Assembly (NCBI GenBank): GCA_018828205.1
Contig: JAHJWA010000292.1
Location: 1 to 7,554, forward strand
Direction: 5' to 3'
DNA: 7,554 nucleotides
Source of the DNA: Alphaproteobacteria bacterium
Lineage (GTDB): Bacteria > Pseudomonadota > Alphaproteobacteria > Sphingomonadales > Sphingomonadaceae
Both the position numbers and the translations under genes were made by a program. The notes beneath the pieces were generated by a model. The model saw only the letters and a list, made by a program, of their open reading frames with translations. It made no database searches and had not been told where the DNA came from. Within the stretch, counting starts at the first letter, position 1. Every line of letters starts with the position of its first letter. Shown here piece after piece: positions 1 through 5,359 of this stretch.

Positions 1-625
1 CTGAGACCATCAGCAGCTGCTTGAACATCTGCGGCGCCTGCGGGAGCGCGTAGAAGCGCCCGGGGTGGAGGCGGCTGGGAACCAGATAGTCGCGCGCGCC
101 CTCCGGGCTCGAAGCGCCCAGGATTGGAGTCTGGAACTCGGAGAAGCCCTGATCGATCATCCGACCGCGCAGGCTGGTGATCACGCGGTTGCGCAGCATG
201 ATGTTGGCGTGGACCCGCTCGCGGCGCAGATCGATGAAGCGGTATTTGAGGCGGATATCCTCGGGATATTCCTGCTCGCCCGCGACCGGGAGCGGCAGTT
301 CCGCCGCGCGGCTCTGGACCGTCGCCGAACGCGCATAGACCTCGATCGCCCCTGTCGGCAGGTTGGCGTTGACCGTGCCCTCGCTGCGCGCCTTGACCGT
401 GCCGTCGATGGTGACGACCGATTCCAGCTTGAGCCCGTCGAGCAGCGCCAGCGCCTCGCTGTCCTCGTCGGCGACGATCTGCGTCATCCCGTAGTGATCG
501 CGCAGATCGACGAACAGCACCCCGCCGTGATCGCGCTTCTTGTGCACCCAGCCCGAGAGGCGGACGGTGTCGCCGACATCGTCCTTCGTCAGCGCGGCGC
601 AGGTGTGGGTACGATAGGCGTGCAT
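1..625 (-). CDS. aspS: Aspartyl-tRNA synthetase, N-terminal part (cut by window edge)
   Basis: Class II aminoacyl-tRNA synthetase that charges tRNA with aspartate in the cytoplasm. The first 208 codons of an enzyme usually about 590 residues long are visible. Residues about 20-100 form the OB-fold anticodon-binding domain, opening with GWVHKKRDHGG (25-35) and VDLRD (39-43). The catalytic domain then begins: YRFIDLRRE (128-136), a motif 1 region around GFSEFQTPIL (160-169), PEGARDYLVPSR (174-185) and ALPQAPQMFKQLLMVS (193-208). The ATG at 625 gives the family-typical start MHAYRTH, and no other in-frame ATG lies just upstream. The ribosome site is weak (GAAAG). His33 and Gly83 match residues linked to non-discriminating AspRS, which also charges tRNA-Asn (see findings). 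It is transcribed divergently from rnd. Identity is near certain; the broad tRNA specificity is inferred. Confidence 0.96.
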   Translation of the reverse strand, partial: MHAYRTHTCAALTKDDVGDTVRLSGWVHKKRDHGGVLFVDLRDHYGMTQIVADEDSEALALLDGLKLESVVTIDGTVKARSEGTVNANLPTGAIEVYARSATVQSRAAELPLPVAGEQEYPEDIRLKYRFIDLRRERVHANIMLRNRVITSLRGRMIDQGFSEFQTPILGASSPEGARDYLVPSRLHPGRFYALPQAPQMFKQLLMVS

Positions 626-711
626 CTGGAAGTCTTTCACATTTGGGATGTATGGCGCTAGGGGCGTCCATCGATTGGGCGTGGCGCGCTCCTTAGCAGG
701 AAACGCGCGCG

Positions 712-740
712 CTAACAGGGCATGACCCGAGCTTTGTCAA
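712..740 (-). promoter_or_regulatory. Probable sigma-70 type promoter of aspS
   Basis: On the minus strand a perfect -35 hexamer TTGACA (740-735) is followed after exactly 17 bases by TGTTAG (717-712) as a weak -10. Transcription would start near 705, giving a leader of about 80 bases before the aspS ATG at 625. The -35 match and spacing are good, but the -10 matches the TATAAT consensus at only three of six positions. The call rests on sequence alone. Confidence 0.5.
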
Positions 741-757
741 GGCGAGCGGTCGGCCGG

Positions 758-773
758 GGGCGGTACTCCGCCC
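758..773 (+). other. GC hairpin in the rnd leader
   Basis: GGGCGG-TACT-CCGCCC forms a perfect 6-base-pair stem with a 4-base loop. It ends 18 bases before the rnd start codon and is followed directly by a purine-rich stretch (GCAGAGAAGAAAAG) that includes the likely ribosome-binding region. No U-run follows, so it is not a canonical intrinsic terminator. A role in stabilising or gating translation of rnd is possible, but chance formation in GC-rich DNA cannot be excluded. Confidence 0.4.
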
Positions 774-791
774 GCAGAGAAGAAAAGAACG

Positions 792-2075
792 ATGAAAATC
801 CACGAACTGATCACCACCACCGAGGCGCTCGCCGAACTGTGCGAGCGTCTGGCGAAGAGCGATTTCGTCACCGTCGACACCGAATTCATGCGCGAGAACA
901 CCTATTGGCCCGAGCTGTGCCTGGTGCAGATCGCCAATCAGGAAGAGGCCGCGGCGATCGACCCGCTGGCCGAGGGGATCGATCTCAAACCCCTGTGGGA
1001 CCTGCTGTGCGACAATGAGGACGTCCTCAAGGTCTTCCATGCGGGCGGGCAGGACGTCGAGATCGTCTACAATTTCACCGGCAAGACCCCCCACCCCATC
1101 TTCGACACCCAGATCGCCAGCATGGCGATCAGCCAGTCCGAACAGATCGGCTATGCCAATCTGGTCGAAAGCTGGCTGGGCTTCACGGTCGACAAGGGCG
1201 CGCGCTTCACCGACTGGAGCCGCCGCCCGCTGTCCGACCGCCAGATCGAATACGCGATCGGCGACGTCACCCATCTCTCGACCATCTTCCCGCGCATGCT
1301 CAAGAAGCTGATCAAGACCGGGCGCGGGGTCTGGCTCGATGCCGAGATGGACAAGCTTTCGGATCCCGCCAATTACGTCAACGAGCCGGGCGAAGCCTGG
1401 AAGCGGATCCGCCAGCAGGGCCGCAACCCCGCGGTGCTCGGCCGGCTGAAGGCGCTCGCCGCCTGGCGCGAGGGCGAGGCGCAGCACAAGAACATCCCGC
1501 GCGGGCGGATCGTGCGCGACGAGACGCTGTCCGACATCGCCGGCCACCCGCCCAAGACCCAGGCCGATCTCGCCAAGGTCCGCGGGCTCTCCAACGCCTG
1601 GCGCGACAACGACATAGGCAAGCGGATGATGAAGGTGCTCGAACAGGCCGAGCCGCTGGCCAAGGAAGAGCTGCCCGAGAAGATGAAGCGCGGCGCGCCG
1701 CTGGGCAAGGAAGGCGCGCTGGTCGCCGATCTGCTCAAGCTGCTGCTCAAGATCCGCGCGCGCGAGATCGACGTCGCCTCGCGGTTGCTGACCCGCACCG
1801 AGGAGATGGAAGCGCTCGCCGCGGGCGTGCGCGACCTGCCGATCCTGCAGGGCTGGCGCTACGAGGTGTTCGGCAAGGACGCGCTCGAACTGGTCGAGGG
1901 GCGCACCGCCTTCGCGGTCAAGCGCGGCAAGCTGCACATGACGCATATGGACAAATCCGCGCAGGACGAAGCCGCCGCGCTCGCCGACGAAAACGACCTT
2001 CGCGAGGACGATGATTTCATCGACGAGGACGGCGATGGCGAGGACGACCGGGATGCCAAGCAGGCGGCCGGATGA
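792..2075 (+). CDS. rnd: Ribonuclease D (3'-5' exoribonuclease, DEDDy family)
   Basis: Cytoplasmic 3'-5' exonuclease that trims tRNA precursors and other small stable RNAs. Residues 1-175 are the DEDD exonuclease domain. The metal-binding and catalytic residues are all present: Asp29 and Glu31 in VDTEF, Asp88 in HAGGQDVE, and Tyr154 with Asp158 in EYAIGDVTHL, which makes it the DEDDy subclass. Residues about 211-290 fit an HRDC domain (RNPAVLGRLKALAAWRE, then IPRGRIVRDETL), and about 305-385 a second, weaker HRDC-like part. At 427 residues it is longer than E. coli RNase D (about 375), largely because of an acidic tail: 17 of residues 392-421 are Asp or Glu. The ATG at 792 follows a purine-rich AGAGAAGAAAAG stretch. 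Its TGA overlaps the ATG of oxyR by 4 bases, so the two are probably one transcript. Confidence 0.95.
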   Translation: MKIHELITTTEALAELCERLAKSDFVTVDTEFMRENTYWPELCLVQIANQEEAAAIDPLAEGIDLKPLWDLLCDNEDVLKVFHAGGQDVEIVYNFTGKTPHPIFDTQIASMAISQSEQIGYANLVESWLGFTVDKGARFTDWSRRPLSDRQIEYAIGDVTHLSTIFPRMLKKLIKTGRGVWLDAEMDKLSDPANYVNEPGEAWKRIRQQGRNPAVLGRLKALAAWREGEAQHKNIPRGRIVRDETLSDIAGHPPKTQADLAKVRGLSNAWRDNDIGKRMMKVLEQAEPLAKEELPEKMKRGAPLGKEGALVADLLKLLLKIRAREIDVASRLLTRTEEMEALAAGVRDLPILQGWRYEVFGKDALELVEGRTAFAVKRGKLHMTHMDKSAQDEAAALADENDLREDDDFIDEDGDGEDDRDAKQAAG

Positions 2076-2968
2076 GCACCTATCTGCCCACCATCAAGCA
2101 GCTGCAATATCTGGTGGCGCTGCATGAGCATGGGCATTTCGGGCGCGCCGCCGAAGCCAGCTTCGTTTCGCAATCCACGCTCAGCGCTGGCATTCGCGAG
2201 CTGGAATCGCTGCTCGGGGTGACGCTGGTCGAGCGCAGCCGCCGGGTGGTGCGCTTCACCGCGCTGGGGCAGGAGGTGACCGCCAAGGCGCATCGCATCC
2301 TGCGCGAGGCGGAGGAGCTTTCCGATCTGGTCAAGGCTGCGGGCAAGCCGCTCGCCGGCACGCTGCGGATGAGCGTGATCCCGACCATCGCGCCCTTCAT
2401 GCTGCCGCGCATCCTGCCGCGGCTGCGCCGCGAACGCCCCGATCTGAAACTCATGCTGCGCGAGGAAACCAGCGCCGACGCGGTCGAATCGCTCCAGCAC
2501 GGCCGCGCCGATTGCGTCTTGCTGGCGCTGCCCTTCGCCACCGGCGAGGTCGAAATGGCGCATATTTCCGACGACATGCTGCATGTCGCCCTGCCCCATG
2601 ACGATCCGCGCGACCCTCCGGCAGAAATTCCGGCGAGCATGCTGGGCGAAGGCCGGTTGCTGCTGCTCGAGGACGGGCACTGCCTGCGCGACCATGCGCT
2701 GGCGGCCTGCGATCGCCCGGGCCTGCAGGCATCGGCAACCATGATCGCCACCAGCCTGCACACGCTGGTTCAGATGGTCGACAATGGTCTGGGGGTCACC
2801 ATGCTGCCGCAGATGGCGATCGATGCGGGCATTCTGAACGGTACCAGGGTCGTCGCGCGCCCGCTCGAGGCGATCGACGCCAAGCGGGAAATCGCGCTGG
2901 TCTGGCGCAAGAATTCGCCGCGGCGCAGCGATTTCGAACTGCTCGCCGAGGAATTGCGCGCCGGCTGA
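2072..2968 (+). CDS. oxyR: OxyR-type LysR-family peroxide-sensing transcription regulator
   Basis: LysR-type DNA-binding regulator, expected to sense hydrogen peroxide by forming a disulfide and then to control antioxidant genes. The N-terminal winged helix-turn-helix spans about residues 6-65 (FGRAAEASFVSQSTLS, ELESLLGVTLVERS), and the effector domain about 92-298. Cys204 and Cys213 lie in LEDGHCLRDHALAAC, with the same nine-residue spacing as Cys199 and Cys208 of E. coli OxyR. His203, Arg206 and Asp207 around the peroxidatic Cys are kept, as is Thr105 in IPTIAP, the counterpart of E. coli Thr100. Length (298) is normal. The start ATG overlaps the rnd stop in ATGA, suggesting translational coupling; no strong separate ribosome site is visible. 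No catalase or peroxiredoxin gene lies beside it here, so its targets must be elsewhere. The paired cysteines make OxyR much likelier than a generic LysR. Confidence 0.92.
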   Translation: MSTYLPTIKQLQYLVALHEHGHFGRAAEASFVSQSTLSAGIRELESLLGVTLVERSRRVVRFTALGQEVTAKAHRILREAEELSDLVKAAGKPLAGTLRMSVIPTIAPFMLPRILPRLRRERPDLKLMLREETSADAVESLQHGRADCVLLALPFATGEVEMAHISDDMLHVALPHDDPRDPPAEIPASMLGEGRLLLLEDGHCLRDHALAACDRPGLQASATMIATSLHTLVQMVDNGLGVTMLPQMAIDAGILNGTRVVARPLEAIDAKREIALVWRKNSPRRSDFELLAEELRAG

Positions 2969-2975
2969 CCCGCTC

Positions 2976-2993
2976 GGGCCCGGCGTTCGGCCC
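2976..2993. terminator. Possible bidirectional hairpin between convergent oxyR and pgsA
   Basis: The 34-base gap between the two convergent stop codons holds GGGCC (2976-2980), an 8-base loop and GGCCC (2989-2993). The stem is only 5 pairs and lacks a U-tract on either strand, so it is a weak candidate for a shared terminator. Rho-dependent termination or read-through is equally possible. Confidence 0.25.
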
Positions 2994-3002
2994 CGGCGGC
3001 AC

Positions 3003-3596
3003 TCAGTCCATATGCTTGAGGCCGACCCTGAGATAGTCCCAGCCGGTGATCAGCGTCAGAATCGCGGCGGCCCACAAGGTCCAGATCCCGACCGTATGCG
3101 GTATGTTGAACAGCGTGTCGGCGGCGATGAAATTCCAGCCGGGCAGCGCGCCCGCCAGGATCAGCGCGCCCAGCGAGACCATCTGGAAGGTGGTCTTCCA
3201 CTTGGCCAGCCGGCTCACCGGCATCGAGACCTGCAAGCCGCCGAGAAACTCGCGCAGCCCCGATACCGCGATCTCGCGCACCAGGATGATCAGCCCGGCG
3301 ATGACGTGGAAATCGCCCACCAGCGGCCCGCGCAGCCAGCCTTGCGCGGTCAGCACGAGGATCACCGCCGCGATCATGATCTTGTCCGCGATCGGATCGA
3401 GGAAGATTCCCAGCCGGCTCACCGCACCGCTCGAGCGCGCGAGATAGCCGTCGAAATAATCGGTGATCCCCATCAGGCAGTAGAGCGCGAAGGCCAGCGC
3501 ATAGCCCAATTGCCAGCCGGGCCACCACAGCAGAAAGGCCAGCAGCGGAACCGCGACGATGCGCGAAAGCGTCAGGATGTTGGGCAGCGTCAGCAT
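3003..3596 (-). CDS. pgsA: Phosphatidylglycerophosphate synthase (CDP-diacylglycerol--glycerol-3-phosphate 3-phosphatidyltransferase)
   Basis: Integral inner-membrane enzyme that transfers a phosphatidyl group from CDP-diacylglycerol to glycerol 3-phosphate, the committed step to phosphatidylglycerol and cardiolipin. The CDP-alcohol phosphatidyltransferase signature D-x2-DG-x2-AR-x8-G-x3-D-x3-D is complete at residues 46-71: Asp46, Asp49, Gly50, Ala53, Arg54, Gly63, Asp67 and Asp71. Several hydrophobic segments flank it (about 12-26, 30-45, 72-86, 96-112, 137-152, 169-185). The start MLTLPNILTLSR at 3596 is preferred because AGGGGG (minus strand, 3608-3603) sits six bases ahead of it; a longer reading from a TTG at 3602 would leave no room for that ribosome site. 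Length (197) is normal. Stepwise phosphatidylserine or cardiolipin synthases share the fold, but the sequence style fits PgsA best. It is divergent from the LplT-like transporter. Confidence 0.93.
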   Translation of the reverse strand: MLTLPNILTLSRIVAVPLLAFLLWWPGWQLGYALAFALYCLMGITDYFDGYLARSSGAVSRLGIFLDPIADKIMIAAVILVLTAQGWLRGPLVGDFHVIAGLIILVREIAVSGLREFLGGLQVSMPVSRLAKWKTTFQMVSLGALILAGALPGWNFIAADTLFNIPHTVGIWTLWAAAILTLITGWDYLRVGLKHMD

Positions 3597-3602
3597 CGCC
3601 AA

Positions 3603-3608
3603 CCCCCT
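3603..3608 (-). promoter_or_regulatory. Ribosome-binding site of pgsA
   Basis: AGGGGG on the minus strand is separated by six bases (TTGGCG) from the ATG at 3596. It decides the start codon: the alternative TTG at 3602 would directly abut it. Confidence 0.65.
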
Positions 3609-3629
3609 AGCGCGAGAAGCGGGCGGGCA

Positions 3630-3642
3630 AAAGCACTGCTTT
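3630..3642. repeat. Inverted repeat in the pgsA/transporter divergent region
   Basis: AAAGCA-C-TGCTTT is a perfect 6-base inverted repeat with a single central base, in the 116-base region between two divergent genes. It has the form of an operator for a dimeric regulator and is placed to affect both genes. I do not recognise the regulator. Confidence 0.35.
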
Positions 3643-3712
3643 ATCCTTTGTCAGCGCCCGAGCCTGCTCTAGGGGCGGGCTACTTGTCGTCGCCAGGGAC
3701 ACCCGCGCGGAT

Positions 3713-5026
3713 ATGACCACCACGACCCGATTGCTGTCGCGCCGACGCTTCCTGCCGCTGTTCTGCACGCAATTGCTCAACGCCTTCAACGACAATCTCT
3801 ACAAGACCGCGATGGTGCTGTTCGTGGTCTACAGCGTCTACAATTCCGAAGAGAGCGAATCGATGTTCTCGGGCATCGCCTCGGCGCTGTTCATCATTCC
3901 CTTCGTCCTTTTCTCCGCAATCGCCGGACAGCTGGCCGACATGCGCGACAAGGCGCGGATCATCCGCACCGTCAAATTGTGCGAATTCGGCATCATGACG
4001 CTGGGTGCGATCGGGCTATTTCTCGCCTGGCGCGGGATCGCGGTGGATGGTTTTGCGATTCCCTTGATGCTGTTCGCGCTGTTCCTCGCCGGCGTGCAGT
4101 CGACCTTCCTCGGCCCGATCAAATACGCGATCCTGCCGCAGCATCTGCGCAAGCGCGAGGTCCTGGCCGGCACCGGACTGGTCGAGGCGGGCACCTATGT
4201 CGCGATCCTCGCCGGCACGATCCTCGCCGGCGTGATACCCGTGGAATACGCCGCCGCCCTCATCCTGGCGACCGCGGTGGTGGGCTATCTGGTGAGCCGC
4301 CAGATCCCCGACGCGCCGCCGATCGGCAAGGTCGAAGCGATCGACTGGAACGTGCTGCGCAGCTCGATCCGGTTGATTTCGGGCTGCATGCACGACCGCC
4401 AGGTCTGGTACGCGATCCTTGCGATCAGCTTCTTCTGGACCATCGGCGCGGTGCTGTTCATCCAGTTCCCGCCGCTGGCCAAGAACGTGCTGATGGCGAG
4501 CAAGGAAGTCGCCAGCCTGTTCCTGGTGATGTTCTCGATCGGCATCGCGATCGGCTCGGTCAGCATCAACGCGCTGCTCAAGAACGAGGTGTCGGCCCGA
4601 TACGCGCCGGCATCGGTGATCGTGATGGGAATGTTCGTCATCGGCTTCTATCTGATCGCGCGCAGCTGGACCGGCGATGCCTCGGGCGGCTTGCTGAGCC
4701 TGGGCGAATTCGTGGTTCAGCCGATGGCCGCCCTGCTGCTGCTCAGCCTGCTGGGGATCGCGATCGCCGGGGGGATGTTCGTGGTGCCGCTCTACGCCTT
4801 CCTCACGACAAGGGTCGCGCCCGAGCAGGCCTCGCGCACCATCGCCGCGAACAATATCGTCAATTCCTTCGCCATGGTCGGCGGTTCGCTGCTGGCGATG
4901 GGGCTGACCGCGCTGGGGATGGCGGTGATCGAACAGGTGCTGCTCAGCGCCGCGATGTGCCTGATCTCGGCCTGGCTGGGGAGCCGGCTCTACCGGATCG
5001 AGCGCGCCGGAGCGGCGGAAGCCTAG
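3713..5026 (+). CDS. MFS transporter, LplT-like (possible lysophospholipid flippase)
   Basis: Integral membrane protein of the major facilitator superfamily with about 12 predicted membrane helices. The N-terminus (FLPLFCTQLLNAFNDNLYK, 13-31) is typical of the LplT/Aas-associated branch, which moves lysophospholipids across the inner membrane for re-acylation. Also fitting are a motif-A-like loop GQLADMRDKARII (72-84) after helix 2 and GPIKYAILP (134-142). The second half starts near residue 230 (VWYAILAISFFWTIGAVLF), as expected for a two-bundle MFS fold. At 437 residues it is a complete stand-alone transporter: many alphaproteobacterial relatives are fused to acyltransferase and acyl-ACP ligase domains, which neither this ORF nor the window downstream contains. 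Being divergent from pgsA supports a phospholipid role but does not prove the substrate. The ribosome site ahead of the ATG is weak; the nearest purine block, AGGGA, is about 15 bases away. Confidence 0.82.
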   Translation: MTTTTRLLSRRRFLPLFCTQLLNAFNDNLYKTAMVLFVVYSVYNSEESESMFSGIASALFIIPFVLFSAIAGQLADMRDKARIIRTVKLCEFGIMTLGAIGLFLAWRGIAVDGFAIPLMLFALFLAGVQSTFLGPIKYAILPQHLRKREVLAGTGLVEAGTYVAILAGTILAGVIPVEYAAALILATAVVGYLVSRQIPDAPPIGKVEAIDWNVLRSSIRLISGCMHDRQVWYAILAISFFWTIGAVLFIQFPPLAKNVLMASKEVASLFLVMFSIGIAIGSVSINALLKNEVSARYAPASVIVMGMFVIGFYLIARSWTGDASGGLLSLGEFVVQPMAALLLLSLLGIAIAGGMFVVPLYAFLTTRVAPEQASRTIAANNIVNSFAMVGGSLLAMGLTALGMAVIEQVLLSAAMCLISAWLGSRLYRIERAGAAEA

Positions 5027-5214
5027 ACCAGAAAGGCGAGCGTCGCGGCGAAGGTGGCGAAATAGGTCGTCGCCACCCCGCGGACATCGCTCGCGGTCAG
5101 CCGCCAGGATAGTGGCGGCGACTGGCGCTCTTCCAGCTTGCGCGCATGCGGGGGAAGGCTGGCCCGGAAGGGGTGGCGGGCCGTCTCATCGGTAAGGACT
5201 AGCGATCGTCTCAT
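5023..5214 (-). CDS. Possible small membrane-anchored protein, 63 residues
   Basis: No family recognised. The reading frame begins at the only usable ATG (5214), four codons after an in-frame TAA at 5226-5224, and ends at a TAG that shares CTAG with the stop of the convergent transporter. The N-terminal 46 residues are Arg-rich and polar (RKLEERQ, SWRLTASDVRG), and residues 47-63 are hydrophobic (VATTYFATFAATLAFLV). This would give a single C-terminal membrane segment with the basic part in the cytoplasm. Fifty of 63 codons end in G or C (25 of the last 28), compatible with a real gene in this GC-rich genome. Against it: it is short, its ribosome site is poor (AAAGG about 13 bases away), and I have no homolog to cite. 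If it is not a gene, 5027-5359 is a 333-base intergenic region. Confidence 0.45.
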   Translation of the reverse strand: MRRSLVLTDETARHPFRASLPPHARKLEERQSPPLSWRLTASDVRGVATTYFATFAATLAFLV

Positions 5215-5223
5215 GATGGGGCG

Positions 5224-5240
5224 TTAACCTTTTGGTAACC
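5224..5240. promoter_or_regulatory. Candidate CtrA-type binding site
   Basis: TTAACC-TTTTG-GTAACC places TTAA and GTAA exactly seven bases apart, one mismatch from the alphaproteobacterial CtrA consensus TTAA-N7-TTAA(C). It lies in the divergent region, 10 bases upstream of the small membrane ORF and about 120 bases upstream of the thiamine-diphosphate enzyme gene. A further TTAACC occurs at 5347-5352, near the latter's start codon. This is a motif match only. Confidence 0.4.
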
Positions 5241-5255
5241 ATTGCGCTCCCCCGA

Positions 5256-5265
5256 AATTGCAATT
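5256..5265. repeat. Ten-base perfect palindrome AATTGCAATT
   Basis: AATTGCAATT is self-complementary over all ten bases and is locally AT-rich within a very GC-rich region, about 95 bases before the start of the thiamine-diphosphate enzyme. It could be an operator half of the divergent promoter region. No regulator is identified. Confidence 0.3.
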
Positions 5266-5344
5266 CGCTCCGTTCTGGCACAGCTTTGCCCAGCCTCGCG
5301 CGCCGGGGGCGGTTTCCTCGCCGATTGCCTGCGCCCGCGGCTGC

Positions 5345-5352
5345 GGTTAACC
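5345..5352. promoter_or_regulatory. GGTTAACC palindrome just ahead of the thiamine-diphosphate enzyme gene
   Basis: The eight-base palindrome GGTTAACC ends seven bases before the ATG at 5360. It occupies the place where a ribosome-binding site would normally sit, and no AGGAG-like sequence is visible. It may be a CtrA-like half site or a promoter element of a short-leader transcript; both readings are inferred. Confidence 0.3.
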
Positions 5353-5359
5353 CCGCGCT

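Noticed and set aside
65..661. A 198-codon plus-strand open frame at the left edge
   Set aside because: It is the antisense of aspS, whose minus-strand translation is unmistakable AspRS.
626..791. OxyR binding site (ATAG-type dyad) upstream of rnd-oxyR that would show autoregulation
   Set aside because: I looked for it by eye and found no convincing match, so autoregulation stays a hypothesis only.
693..1946. A 417-codon open frame on the minus strand opposite rnd
   Set aside because: It has the composition expected of the complement of a GC-rich gene and no recognisable domain; rnd on the other strand has all its catalytic residues.
3597..3602. TTG start for pgsA, two codons upstream of the ATG
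   Set aside because: The AGGGGG ribosome site would abut the TTG with no spacing, while it is six bases from the ATG at 3596; PgsA proteins typically begin MLTLPN.
3979..5112. A 377-codon plus-strand frame overlapping the MFS transporter
   Set aside because: It is an Arg-rich out-of-frame shadow, whereas the transporter frame has membrane helices and family motifs.
5276..5289. Sigma-54-like promoter TGGCAC...TTGC upstream of the thiamine-diphosphate enzyme
   Set aside because: GG and GC are separated by 9 rather than 10 bases; sigma-54 promoters tolerate this poorly, and the context gives no other support.
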